The position numbers and the translations under genes were made by a program. A DNA stretch of 64,000 nt, from contig NZ_JANBVS010000018.1 of assembly GCF_024586915.1 (NCBI RefSeq), positions 62,001 to 126,000 of the forward strand. Direction: 5' to 3'. Of the stretch, positions 16,505 to 25,285 are shown one piece after another. The notes below the pieces were generated by a model. That model was not told where the DNA came from. It searched no databases and saw only the letters and a list, made by a program, of their open reading frames with translations. Source of the DNA: Bradyrhizobium sp. SRS-191. Lineage in GTDB: Bacteria; Pseudomonadota; Alphaproteobacteria; Rhizobiales; Xanthobacteraceae. Within the stretch, counting starts at the first letter, position 1. Every line of letters starts with the position of its first letter.

Positions 16505-17371
16505 ATGAGCGACAAAGCCGTCATCACCTGCGCGCTGAACGGCGTGCTTACCGACCCCAGGCAGCATCACGTGCCGGTCACTCCGGAGGAGATGGCGCGC
16601 GAGGCGCGCCGCGCCTATGACGCGGGGGCGGCGATCATGCACATCCATCTGCGCCAGCAGGCGCCGGGCAAGGGCCACCTGCCGTCCTGGGAGGTGAACG
16701 TCTCGCGCGAGATCCAGCAGGCGATCCGCGAGGCCTGCCCCGGCGTCATCATCAATCACACCTCGGGCGTGTCGGGCCCAAACTATCAGGGCGCGCTCGA
16801 CTGCATCCGGGAGACCCGGCCGGAGATCGCGGCCTGCAATGCCGGCTCGCTGAACTACCTCAAAGTCAAGGCCGACAACAGCTGGGCCTGGCCGCCGATG
16901 ATGTTCGACAATTCGGTGGAGAAGATCGGGGATTATCTCGCCGTCATGAAGGGCGTGAACACGATCCCGGAGTTCGAGTGCTTCGACGTCGGCATCGTGC
17001 GCTGCGTCGGCATGTATCGCCAGACCGGCATGTATGCGGGGCCGCTCGAATACAACTTCGTGATGGGCGTGGCCTCGGGCATGCCGGCGGATCCCGAGCT
17101 GCTGCCGATCCTGCTCAAGCTGAAGCTGCCGGAGGCGAACTGGCAGGTCACGGCGATCGGCCGTGCCGAGATCTGGCCGCTGCACCAGCGCTGCGCCGAG
17201 CTCGGCGGTCATCTGCGCACCGGGCTGGAGGATACGTTCTATCTCGCTGATGGCGCCAAGGTGACCTCGAACGGCCAGCTGATCGAGGCGATCGCCGCCT
17301 GCGCACGGCGGGCCGGCCGCGACATCGCGAGCCCCGCCGAGGCGCGGCAGATGTTCGGCACGGTGAACTGA
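16505..17371 (+). CDS. BKACE-family beta-keto acid cleavage enzyme (formerly DUF849)
   Basis: A 288-residue TIM-barrel enzyme. BKACE proteins use acetyl-CoA to split a beta-keto acid into acetoacetate and a new acyl-CoA; lysine-derived 3-keto-5-aminohexanoate is the founding substrate. The Zn ligands of the MHIHLR motif (about residue 46), the HTSG motif, CNAGSLNYLK and EFECFDVG fit the family. Start ATG 16505 is used; a longer frame from 16466 adds only a poor leader. It opens a plus-strand cluster with an acyl-CoA ligase and both subunits of an acyl-CoA carboxylase, so its keto acid is probably an intermediate of that pathway. Substrate unknown. Confidence 0.87.
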   Translation: MSDKAVITCALNGVLTDPRQHHVPVTPEEMAREARRAYDAGAAIMHIHLRQQAPGKGHLPSWEVNVSREIQQAIREACPGVIINHTSGVSGPNYQGALDCIRETRPEIAACNAGSLNYLKVKADNSWAWPPMMFDNSVEKIGDYLAVMKGVNTIPEFECFDVGIVRCVGMYRQTGMYAGPLEYNFVMGVASGMPADPELLPILLKLKLPEANWQVTAIGRAEIWPLHQRCAELGGHLRTGLEDTFYLADGAKVTSNGQLIEAIAACARRAGRDIASPAEARQMFGTVN

Positions 17372-17382
17372 ACACCAGTCAC

Positions 17383-17475
17383 CGTCATTCCGGGGCGCGC
17401 GTGAGCGCGAACCCGGAATCTCGCAAGGCAATCTCTGGATTCCGGGTTCGCGACTGCGTCGCGCCCCGGAATGAC
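17383..17475. repeat. Palindromic intergenic repeat, family C copy 2
   Basis: The left arm cgtcattccggggcgcgc pairs with the right arm gcgccccggaatgacg. An inner pair is aacccggaatctcg with ggattccgggttcg. The right arm ends 16 bp before the chosen start of the next gene and supplies an in-frame ATG at 17471 that is probably not the true start. Confidence 0.85.
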
Positions 17476-17491
17476 GAGCATGAGGATGAAG

Positions 17492-19090
17492 ATGACCTAC
17501 CTCGACGCCACCGGCGGCGTAGCCGGGCCGGGCCGCATCGGCCGGGTCGCGATCGGCGATCTCCTGAGGCGTGCCGCGCGCCGGTTCCCGGAACGCGTTG
17601 CGATCACCGATGGCAGCCGACAGGTCACCTTCACCGAGCTCGAGCGCGACGCCAACCGGTTCGCGAACTATCTCGTTGCCAAGGGGCTGAAGCCGGGCGA
17701 GAAGATCTCCACGGTCTGCAACAATTCGATCGATTTCGTCAAAGCGCTGTTCGGTATCCATCGCGCCGGGCTGGTCTGGGTGCCGATCAACACAATGCTC
17801 GGACCAATCGATATGGATTACATCCTCGGCCATGCCGAGGTACGTTTCGCGATCATCGATGACAATCTTTACGCGCAGCCGGAGCGCCGCGCGGTGCTGG
17901 AGAAGCGCGGTGTCGCGCTGGTCGCCGTCGACCTCATCGGCACGGCGAAAGCTGCCGGGCTCGCGAGCTTCAATGACCTGATCCAAGGCTGCTCCGACGT
18001 CGAGCCGGAGATCGAGATCCACGATCGCGATCTCGCGATGATCATCTACACGTCCGGCACGACGTCGCGGCCGAAGGGCGCGATGCACTGCCATCTCGCT
18101 GTCGTCATGGCCGTGATGAGCAATTGCATCGAGATGCAGCTGTCGCGCGACGACGGCATCACCGGGCAGTTTCCGCTGTTCCACTGCGCCGGCCATGTGC
18201 TGCTCTTGAGCTATCTCTCGGTCGGCGGCCGCATGGCGCTGATGCGCGGCTTCGATCCGGTCGCCTGCATGGAGGCGATCGTACGCGATCGCCTCACCGT
18301 GTTCGTGGGCCTGCCGCTGATGTATCAGGCGATCCTCGATCACCCCAGGCGCAAGGAGTTCGATCTGTCGCATCTGCGCACCTGCCTCTACACCATGGCG
18401 CCGATGAGCCGGCCTTTGCTGGAGCGGGCGATCAAGGAGCTGTGCCCGAACTTCGTGCTGACCAGCGGCCAGACCGAGATGTATCCGGCGACGACGATGT
18501 CGCGGCCCGAGGTGCAGCTGAACAGGTTCGGCAATTACTGGGGCGAGTCGCTGTTCGTGAACGAGACCGCCATCATGGATGACGCCGGCAATCTGCTGCC
18601 TCCGGGCGAGATCGGCGAACTCGTGCATCGCGGACCCAATGTGATGATGGGCTACTACAAGGATCCGAAATCGACCGAGGACGCCCGCAAGTTCGGCTGG
18701 CACCATACCGGCGATCTTGCCGTCATCGACAACGGCGAGGTGCTGTTCCTCGACCGTAAGAAGGACATGATCAAGTCCGGCGGCGAGAATGTCGCCTCGG
18801 TCAAGATCGAGGAGACCTTGCTGGCGCATCCGGCGGTGCAGAACGCCGCCGTCGTCGGCCTGCCGCATCCGCAATGGGGCGAGGCTGTCTCGGCCTTCGT
18901 CAAGCTGAAGCCAGGCGCTGACGCGAGCGAGAGCGAGCTGCTGGAGCATTGCCGCAAATCGCTCGGCGGCTTCCAGGTGCCGAAGCTGGTGCGCGTGCTC
19001 GAGGAAATGCCGATGACCGCCACCGGCAAGCTGCGCAAGGTCGAGCTGCGCCAGGCCTATGGCGAGCATTTTGCTGCGAACAGCGCGTGA
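17492..19090 (+). CDS. AMP-dependent acyl-CoA synthetase
   Basis: A 532-residue ANL-family ligase with YTSGTTSRPKG (about 183), GQTEMYPAT as the adenine-contact motif, the hinge DRKKDMIKSGGENVAS and the catalytic-Lys region MTATGKLRK. The start is uncertain. In-frame ATGs occur at 17471, 17480, 17486 and 17492; 17492 is preferred because GAGGATGAAG precedes it and the 17471 ATG lies inside a palindromic repeat. It sits between the BKACE gene and the carboxylase genes, all on one strand, and probably activates the acid that the carboxylase or a dehydrogenase then processes. Confidence 0.88.
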   Translation: MTYLDATGGVAGPGRIGRVAIGDLLRRAARRFPERVAITDGSRQVTFTELERDANRFANYLVAKGLKPGEKISTVCNNSIDFVKALFGIHRAGLVWVPINTMLGPIDMDYILGHAEVRFAIIDDNLYAQPERRAVLEKRGVALVAVDLIGTAKAAGLASFNDLIQGCSDVEPEIEIHDRDLAMIIYTSGTTSRPKGAMHCHLAVVMAVMSNCIEMQLSRDDGITGQFPLFHCAGHVLLLSYLSVGGRMALMRGFDPVACMEAIVRDRLTVFVGLPLMYQAILDHPRRKEFDLSHLRTCLYTMAPMSRPLLERAIKELCPNFVLTSGQTEMYPATTMSRPEVQLNRFGNYWGESLFVNETAIMDDAGNLLPPGEIGELVHRGPNVMMGYYKDPKSTEDARKFGWHHTGDLAVIDNGEVLFLDRKKDMIKSGGENVASVKIEETLLAHPAVQNAAVVGLPHPQWGEAVSAFVKLKPGADASESELLEHCRKSLGGFQVPKLVRVLEEMPMTATGKLRKVELRQAYGEHFAANSA

Positions 19091-19109
19091 GTCGTCCGTT
19101 GACGTCCGG

Positions 19110-19237
19110 CGTCATTCCGGGATGGCCCGCGCGACAAACCAGCAAAGCTGGTTTGCGCGGAGGGCCGGCCCCGGAATCCATACTCCCGGTCGTGGTTATG
19201 GATTCCGGGCTCGCGCTTCGCGCGCCCGGGAATGACG
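19110..19237. repeat. Palindromic intergenic repeat, family C copy 3
   Basis: The left arm cgtcattccgggatggcc and right arm gcgcccgggaatgacg enclose a second nested palindrome (ccccggaatccat / atggattccggg). It fills the gap between the ligase and carboxylase-beta genes, inside the presumed operon. Confidence 0.85.
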
Positions 19238-19260
19238 AATAACGAAGAGATCGTTCGCTT

Positions 19261-20877
19261 ATGGCCATCATCGACAACACCATCTCTCCCACCGGCGCCG
19301 CGTTCCAGGCCAACCGTGACGGCATGCTCGGGCTGATCGCGCGGATGCGCGATCTCGAGGCGCGGACGCGCAATGCGTCGGCGGCGGCGAAGGATCGCTT
19401 CCATCAGCGCGGCCAGCTGCTGCCGCGCGAGCGGGTGGCGCTGGTGCTCGATCCCGGCGCGCCGTTCCTGGAGCTGTCGACGCTTGCCGGCTACATGTTC
19501 GATACGCCGGATCCGGCCAAGAGCGTGCCGGGCGGCGGCGTCATCGCCGGCATCGGCTTCGTCTCCGGCGTGCGCTGCATGGTCTCGGCGAACGACGCCG
19601 CCATCGATGCCGGCGCGCTGCAACCCTACGGCCTAGACAAGACCTTGCGGGTGCAGGAGTTGGCGCTGGAGAACAAGCTGCCCTATGTGCAACTGGTCGA
19701 GAGCGCCGGCGCCAACCTGTTGCGCTACCGCGTCGAGGACTTCGTCCGCGGCGGCAACATCTTTCGCAACTTGGCGCGGCTGTCGGCGGCGGGCCTGCCC
19801 GTGGTCACGGTCACGCACGGCTCGTCGACTGCCGGCGGCGCCTACCAGACCGGCCTGTCGGACTACATCGTCATGGTCCGCGGCCGCACCCGCGCGTTCC
19901 TCGCCGGGCCGCCGCTGCTGAAGGCTGCCACCGGCGAGATCGCGACCGAGGAGGAACTCGGCGGCGCCGAGATGCACACCGCGATCTCCGGACTGGGCGA
20001 CTACCTCGCCGAGGACGACCGCGATGCCCTGCGCATCGCACGCGAGATCATGGGCAAGCTGAACTGGGACCGGCCCTCGCATGTGGCGTCGCCGGCGAAG
20101 CCGCCGCGCTATGACCAGGAGGAGCTGCTCGGCATCATGCCGCTCGATCACAAGCGCCCCGTCGACATGCGCCAGGTGATCGCGCGGATCGTCGACGACA
20201 GCGACTTCGTCGAGATGTCGCCGAGCTACGGCCCGGCCACCGTCTGCGGCCACGCCCGCATCGAGGGCCAGGCGATCGGCATCGTCACCAACAACGGCCC
20301 GCTCGATCCGGCCGGCGCCAACAAGGCGACGCATTTCATCCAGGCCTGCTGCCAGAGCCGCACGCCGATCCTCTATCTCAACAACACCACCGGCTACATG
20401 GTCGGCCGCGCCTATGAGGAGGCCGGCATGATCAAGCACGGCTCCAAGATGATCCAGGCGGTGACCTCGGCGACCGTGCCGCAGATCACGATCTATTGCG
20501 GCGCCTCATTCGGCGCCGGCAATTACGGCATGTGCGGCCGCGGCTTCCATCCGCGCTTCTGCTTCTCCTGGCCGAACGCCAAGACCGCCGTGATGGGCGG
20601 CGAGCAGGCCGCCGAGACGATGGCGATCGTCACCGAGGCCGCCGCGGCGCGCCGCGGCAAGCCGGTGGAGCGCGAGAAGTTGGAGGCGATGAAGGCGCAG
20701 ATCATCGGCGTGTTCGACAGCCAGATGGACGTGTTCGCGACCTCCGCGCGCGTCCTCGACGACGGCGTCATCGATCCGCGCGACACCCGGGCGGTGCTGT
20801 CCGAGGTGCTTTCGATCTGCCGCGAGGCCGAGGCGCGCGAGCCGCAGCGGATGCAGTTCTCGGTGGCCAGGCCATGA
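19261..20877 (+). CDS. Acyl-CoA carboxylase, carboxyltransferase (beta) subunit
   Basis: A 538-residue crotonase-fold enzyme that moves the carboxyl group from biotin to an acyl-CoA. Both oxyanion loops are visible: THGSSTAGGAYQ in the N-half and GASFGAGNYGMCGRGF in the C-half, followed by FSWPNAKTAVMGGEQAA. These loops are of the methylcrotonyl-/geranyl-CoA carboxylase kind rather than AccD or PccB. The length (about 535) agrees. The ATG at 19261 lies 23 bp after a family C repeat. The stop nearly abuts the alpha-subunit gene. With the neighbouring ligase, an AtuC-like (geranyl-CoA) or a novel branched acyl-CoA substrate is possible; leucine-type 3-methylcrotonyl-CoA is the other option. Confidence 0.9.
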   Translation: MAIIDNTISPTGAAFQANRDGMLGLIARMRDLEARTRNASAAAKDRFHQRGQLLPRERVALVLDPGAPFLELSTLAGYMFDTPDPAKSVPGGGVIAGIGFVSGVRCMVSANDAAIDAGALQPYGLDKTLRVQELALENKLPYVQLVESAGANLLRYRVEDFVRGGNIFRNLARLSAAGLPVVTVTHGSSTAGGAYQTGLSDYIVMVRGRTRAFLAGPPLLKAATGEIATEEELGGAEMHTAISGLGDYLAEDDRDALRIAREIMGKLNWDRPSHVASPAKPPRYDQEELLGIMPLDHKRPVDMRQVIARIVDDSDFVEMSPSYGPATVCGHARIEGQAIGIVTNNGPLDPAGANKATHFIQACCQSRTPILYLNNTTGYMVGRAYEEAGMIKHGSKMIQAVTSATVPQITIYCGASFGAGNYGMCGRGFHPRFCFSWPNAKTAVMGGEQAAETMAIVTEAAAARRGKPVEREKLEAMKAQIIGVFDSQMDVFATSARVLDDGVIDPRDTRAVLSEVLSICREAEAREPQRMQFSVARP

Positions 20878-20915
20878 CCGAAGCCGTGACCGAAGCCATG
20901 AGCGGAGAGCAGACG

Positions 20916-22874
20916 ATGTCGCGCAGGCCGTTCCACAAGGTGCTGATCGCCAATCGCGGCGAGATCGCGCTGCGCGTGATGCGCACTGCGCGCCGGCTCG
21001 GTTACGGCGTGGTGGCGGTCTATTCCGACGCCGACGCCGGCGCGCCTCATGTGCGGCTCGCCGACCAGGCTGTCCGCATCGGCGCGCCGCCGCCTGCGCA
21101 ATCCTATCTCGACATTCCCGCGATCATTGTCGCGGCCAAGGCGACCGGCGCGGATGCCGTGCATCCCGGCTACGGCTTCCTCGCGGAGAACGAGGATTTC
21201 GCACAGGCCTGCAAGGAGGCCGGTCTCGTCTTCATCGGACCATCGCCCGAAGCGATCCAGGCGATGGGCAACAAGGCCGGTGCCAAGGCGATCATGCAAC
21301 GCGCCGGCGTGCCCTGCGTGCCCGGCTATCAGGGCGAGGACCAGGGCGACGAGGCGATGCTGCGCGAAGCCCGGCGCATCGGCTTTCCCGTGATGATCAA
21401 GGCGGTCGCAGGTGGCGGTGGTCGCGGCATGCGGCTCGTGAGCGATGCCGATGCATTCCCGGATCTGCTGCGCAGCGCGCGCTCGGAGGCCGCTGCGGCG
21501 TTCGGAGACGGCACCGTCATCCTGGAGAAGGCGATCGCCAACCCGCGCCACATCGAGATCCAGGTGTTCGGCGACAGCAGTGGCAACGCCGTGCATCTCG
21601 GCGAGCGCGACTGCTCGGTGCAGCGGCGGCACCAGAAGCTGATCGAGGAGGCTCCGTCGCCGGCCGTCAACGCGGAGCTGCGCGCGCGCATGGGCGCGGT
21701 CGCGGTGCAGGCCGTGAAGGCGCTGGGTTACGAAGGCGCCGGCACCTTGGAATTTCTGCTCGACGGAGATGGCCAGTTCTACTTCATGGAAATGAACACG
21801 CGGCTGCAGGTCGAGCATCCCGTCACCGAGGCGCTGACCGGGCTCGACCTCGTCGAATGGCAGCTCCGTGTGGCCGCCGGCGAGCCGCTGCCGCTGCGCC
21901 AGGAGCAGATCAGCTTCACCGGCCACGCCATCGAGGTTCGGCTGTGCTCGGAGGACGCCGCGCAGGACTTCATGCCGCAGTCCGGGCGGATGGCGCTGTG
22001 GCAGATGCCGGATGCGATTCGTGTCGAGCATGCGCTGGAGTCGGCAGCGGAGGTACCGCCCTATTACGACTCGATGATCGCCAAGCTGATCAGTCACGGC
22101 GCGACCCGCGAGGAGGCGCGGGCGAGGCTGATCGCCGGGCTGGAGCAGACGGTTGCGCTGGGTGTCGCAACAAATCAATCGTTCCTGCTGTCATGCCTGC
22201 GGCATCCGGCCTTTGCCGCCGGCAAGGCGACCACCGGCTTCATCGCGGCGCATCGTGACGAACTGCGCCCACCTCCGGCGACTGCCGGCGATGTGGCGCT
22301 TGCTGCCCTGCTGCTTTCCGTCAGCCATCCGCTTGCGCATCCCGTCCGCCGGGGACGCTCGCTCGCGGCCGCCTTTGCGACGCCGCTTCGCTTCGAACTC
22401 GACGGCGAGGTGTGCGACTGCGAGCTGCTGCGCGAACGCGACGGCAGCTACCGCGTGATGCAGGGCGGTGCCGAGCAGCGCTGCGAGATCGTCTGGATGG
22501 ATGGTGACACGATCCGCATCCGCCGCGCCGACATCATCGACGGCGCCCGCTTCGTGCGCGACGGTGATCGCCTGTTCGTGCAGCATCGTGGCCGGGTGCT
22601 GGGGCTGCGTGACCTCACGCTGGCAGCGCCGCACTCCACCGCGGCCGCCGGCGGCGACGGCAAGGTTCGCGCCGCGTTGAACGGCCGCGTCGTCGCGGTG
22701 CTGGTCAGGCCGGGCGATCGCGTCGCACTGGGGCAGCCGGTCGTGACGCTGGAAGCGATGAAGATGGAGCATGTCCACACGGCCGGCCTCGCCGGCACGG
22801 TGAGCGCGATCGAGGTTGCCGAGGGCGATCAGGTGACGACGGGACGGATCGTGGTGGAGATCGGGGGTGAGTAG
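20916..22874 (+). CDS. Acyl-CoA carboxylase, biotin carboxylase/biotin-carrier (alpha) subunit
   Basis: A 652-residue protein. The biotin carboxylase half (about 1-445) has the N-domain KVLIANRGEIALR, the ATP-grasp loop AVAGGGGRGMR and the catalytic EMNTRLQVEHPVTE. A linking region follows, then a biotinyl domain (about 580-650) with the biotin-accepting lysine in EAMKMEH. The size matches methylcrotonyl- and geranyl-CoA carboxylase alpha chains. Start ATG 20916 has GGAGAG 7 nt upstream; an upstream in-frame ATG at 20874 overlaps the beta-subunit stop (ATGA) and is an alternative that adds 14 residues. It works with the beta subunit just before it: biotin is carboxylated here with ATP and bicarbonate. 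Confidence 0.92.
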   Translation: MSRRPFHKVLIANRGEIALRVMRTARRLGYGVVAVYSDADAGAPHVRLADQAVRIGAPPPAQSYLDIPAIIVAAKATGADAVHPGYGFLAENEDFAQACKEAGLVFIGPSPEAIQAMGNKAGAKAIMQRAGVPCVPGYQGEDQGDEAMLREARRIGFPVMIKAVAGGGGRGMRLVSDADAFPDLLRSARSEAAAAFGDGTVILEKAIANPRHIEIQVFGDSSGNAVHLGERDCSVQRRHQKLIEEAPSPAVNAELRARMGAVAVQAVKALGYEGAGTLEFLLDGDGQFYFMEMNTRLQVEHPVTEALTGLDLVEWQLRVAAGEPLPLRQEQISFTGHAIEVRLCSEDAAQDFMPQSGRMALWQMPDAIRVEHALESAAEVPPYYDSMIAKLISHGATREEARARLIAGLEQTVALGVATNQSFLLSCLRHPAFAAGKATTGFIAAHRDELRPPPATAGDVALAALLLSVSHPLAHPVRRGRSLAAAFATPLRFELDGEVCDCELLRERDGSYRVMQGGAEQRCEIVWMDGDTIRIRRADIIDGARFVRDGDRLFVQHRGRVLGLRDLTLAAPHSTAAAGGDGKVRAALNGRVVAVLVRPGDRVALGQPVVTLEAMKMEHVHTAGLAGTVSAIEVAEGDQVTTGRIVVEIGGE

Positions 22875-22940
22875 CTGGCCGGGGCGCATTGTCGTTGGGC
22901 AAGGTCATGAGGCCCTGACACATAGACTTCCCGTGCGGCT

Positions 22941-23130
22941 GCCCCTCACCCCGACCCTCTCCCGGTAAGAACGGGGCGAGGGAGCGCACCGACTTTGTGG
23001 CGAATGGCTCGTGTTGTGTTGACGATCCGAGCCTAAATCATTGAGGCAATCTCTTTCGGCATTGGCGGTGCAACCTCTCCCCGCTCTTTGCGGGGAGAGG
23101 TCGGATTGCGCAGCAATCCGGGTGAGGGGC
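22941..23130. repeat. Palindromic intergenic repeat, family D copy
   Basis: The left block (gcccctcaccccgaccctctc then a small aagaacggggcgaggg hairpin arm) and right block (acctctccccgctctttgcggggagaggt, then ggattgcgcagcaatcc and gggtgaggggc) are mutually complementary. The right block also forms its own perfect hairpin. It fills the gap between the convergent carboxylase-alpha and response-regulator genes; the rest of that gap (to 23241) shows nothing. Confidence 0.8.
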
Positions 23131-23241
23131 ATGGCACTCACATAGCCACGTCGGAGGTTTATCGGAGTCGTAGGTCGACACCACACACAAGCGCCGTCCG
23201 CAGCTGCCGCCACGCCTCAGTGCGCTCACTGCGCCACAGCC

Positions 23242-23604
23242 TCACCGCGGCAGTTGCCGCCGTAGCGTTGCAACCAGCCGCGATGTCTGAAACGGCTTCG
23301 ATAGCAGCGGGGCGGTGGCGAATTCTTCCGGGCATTGGTCGAGGGAATAGCCGGTGACGGCGACGAAGGGGACGCCGGCAGCGCTGAGCGCGCGCGCGAT
23401 CGGGGCCGAGGTCTCAAGACCGAGATTGACGTCGAGGACGGCGAGATCGCAGCGGTGACGCTGCAGCAGATGCAGCGCCTTGCTCACCGTGGGCGCCACG
23501 CCGACGATGGCAAAGCCTGCTTCCTCGAGCTCGATGGACAGATCGAAGCCGATCATGGGATCGTCCTCGACGATCAGAACGTTGATCTTGTCAGCGACGG
23601 GCAT
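23242..23604 (-). CDS. Single-domain response regulator (receiver only)
   Basis: A 120-residue receiver domain with no output domain. The acidic pocket is in VLIVEDDPMIG, the phospho-acceptor Asp in LAVLDVNLG (about 55), the Thr in FVAVTGYS and the conserved Lys in LLSKPF. Start ATG 23604 is inside the 3' end of the kinase gene (stop at 23591), a 14-bp overlap indicating coupled expression. It most likely takes phosphate from that HWE kinase. In alphaproteobacteria, such kinase/single-domain receiver pairs often feed the PhyR-NepR-EcfG general stress response; that link here is inference. Confidence 0.9.
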   Translation of the reverse strand: MPVADKINVLIVEDDPMIGFDLSIELEEAGFAIVGVAPTVSKALHLLQRHRCDLAVLDVNLGLETSAPIARALSAAGVPFVAVTGYSLDQCPEEFATAPLLSKPFQTSRLVATLRRQLPR

Positions 23605-24964
23605 AGTTGCTGCTGCGGCTGAGGCGTTGCAGGGGGCACCGCAAGTGCCAGCGTAGTCCAGTTGGTGCGAAGTCGACCTCCACCTCCCCGTCGAGCCCGG
23701 CACGGACCATGTCCGAGATCACGCGGCTGCCAAAGCCCCTATGCTCGGGGACAGTGACCGGTGGTCCGCCACTCTCGCGCCAGCTCATGTCGAAATCGTC
23801 GCCGTCGCAAGACCAGCTGAGGGCGATCCGTCCTTCGTCGCCCGACAGCGCGCCGTATTTTGCAGCGTTGGTGGCGAGCTCATGCACAGCCATGCCGATC
23901 GCCTGAGCGGCCTCCGGCGTCAGCTCGATCTGCGGCCCCGCGATGGCGATGCGGTTGCCGATTAGGTCGCGGAAGGCGCCGAGTTGCGAGCGCACGAGGT
24001 CGGCGATCGGAATGAAGCGCCAGTCGTTCTGGATCAGCAGATCCTGGTTGCCAGCGATGGCCTGGAGCCGCTCGAGAAAGCGGTTCAGATCGAGCTGCCG
24101 GCCATGCCGCGTCATCTGCCGCGCGATGGCCTGCACCAGCGACAGCATGTTCTTGCTGCGATGATTCACCTCGGCGAGCAGGGTGCGCAGCTGTTCCCGC
24201 GTCTGGCGCTTGTCGGTGATGTCGCGCACGATCTTCGACGCGCCGATGATGCGGCCGGCGGAATCACGCACCGGCGAGACCGTCACCGAGACATCGATCA
24301 GCGCGCCGTCCTTGCGCAGGCGGACCGTCTCGAAATTGTCGATCATCTCGCCCGACACGACGGTGGCGAGGATGCGGTCCTCCTCGGCCTGGCGCTCCCC
24401 GGGAATGATCGTGCGGATCGAGCGGTTGATCATCTCGGCTTCCGAGAAGCCGAAGATGCGCTCGGCGCTCTTGTTCCAGCTGGTGACGGTGCCGTCCAGC
24501 GTCTTGCTGACGACGCCGTCCGACGATGAGGCGACGATCGCGGCGAGCATCGCCGCGCTGCGCTGCGCCGCCTTGATCGTGGTGACGTCGCGCATGATCC
24601 CGGAAACGCCGATGACCTGGCCGTGCCCGTCACGGATCGGCGAGTAGGTGATGGCGACTTCGATCGGACGGCCGTCCTTGGCCAGCCGCACCGTTTCGAA
24701 GCTCTCGACCGGATCGCCGCTGCTGACGCGATCGCGGATCGCCAATGCCTCATGCTTCAGCTCGGCAGGCACGATGTCCAGAATCGACTGTCCGATCATC
24801 TCTTCGGCGCTGTAGCCCAACATCCGTTCGCACGCCGTATTCCAGCTGCGAATGATTCCGTCCGTGGTCGTGCCGAAGATCGCGTCGGCCGACGCGTTCA
24901 CGATCGCGGCGAGATAGGCCGTATCGTCATCGGTCACGTGGGGGGCGCCGGGCATTCCGTGCAC
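23591..24964 (-). CDS. PAS-PAS HWE-family sensor histidine kinase
   Basis: A 457-residue soluble kinase with no membrane segment. There are two PAS domains (about 14-133 and 136-255) with the paired motifs IIRSWNTACERMLGYS and VTSWNKSAERIFGFS and PAC-type RDVT/RDIT ends. The HWE catalytic region has the phospho-His in EVNHRSKNMLSL (about 275), the N-box HELATNAAKYGAL and the defining W-x-E in SWRESGG. The start is a GTG at 24964 with AAGGAG upstream. Two PAS domains suggest cytoplasmic redox, light or small-ligand sensing; no cofactor residue is diagnostic. It is coupled to the receiver gene downstream. An EcfG-type promoter candidate lies about 200 bp upstream. Confidence 0.92.
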   Translation of the reverse strand: MHGMPGAPHVTDDDTAYLAAIVNASADAIFGTTTDGIIRSWNTACERMLGYSAEEMIGQSILDIVPAELKHEALAIRDRVSSGDPVESFETVRLAKDGRPIEVAITYSPIRDGHGQVIGVSGIMRDVTTIKAAQRSAAMLAAIVASSSDGVVSKTLDGTVTSWNKSAERIFGFSEAEMINRSIRTIIPGERQAEEDRILATVVSGEMIDNFETVRLRKDGALIDVSVTVSPVRDSAGRIIGASKIVRDITDKRQTREQLRTLLAEVNHRSKNMLSLVQAIARQMTRHGRQLDLNRFLERLQAIAGNQDLLIQNDWRFIPIADLVRSQLGAFRDLIGNRIAIAGPQIELTPEAAQAIGMAVHELATNAAKYGALSGDEGRIALSWSCDGDDFDMSWRESGGPPVTVPEHRGFGSRVISDMVRAGLDGEVEVDFAPTGLRWHLRCPLQRLSRSSNYARR

Positions 24965-25285
24965 GTCGCACGCTCCTTGCTAGCAGTTCGGCAGAGAAGA
25001 TGCCGCGCACCGGATTACCAACTCGTTTGTGTGCGAATGCAAGTTCTATCTCGTTCGCTGCTTGTTGTTGGCTTTTTCGGCAACGAGGACAAGGAGCCCC
25101 GCCGTCGGCACACCGCGACGGGTCGTGCGACGTGCTCCAGCTCACGGCGGCGAGTACACGAAACGTCGACTTGACGGTTTTGTTCCAAAGGATCGCGCGG
25201 AAGACGGCGGAGGCTCTCCACGGCGCATCCACGTACCGGGTGCGGCGTACAGGGCCGTCGATCAGCGTGCTCGAGATGCGACCGA
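24965..25285. other. Gene-free stretch upstream of the HWE kinase
   Basis: This gap of about 320 bp lies between the cytochrome c gene stop and the kinase start, both on the minus strand. Its base composition is less GC-rich than its surroundings. Open frames through it are short and arginine-rich and look spurious. It holds the promoter candidate at 25162-25186 and otherwise nothing I can name. Confidence 0.6.
25162..25186 (-). promoter_or_regulatory. Candidate EcfG (general stress sigma factor) promoter
   Basis: Read on the minus strand it is GGAAC, 16 bases, CGTT, an exact match to the published alphaproteobacterial EcfG consensus (GGAAC-N16/17-CGTT). It points toward the HWE kinase and receiver genes; the predicted leader is about 190 nt. 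No other exact match was noticed in intergenic DNA of the window, though the search was by eye. Confidence 0.55.

Noticed and set aside
16436..19069. 877-codon minus-strand open frame
   Set aside because: Antisense to the BKACE and ligase genes, with His/Arg-rich low-complexity sequence.
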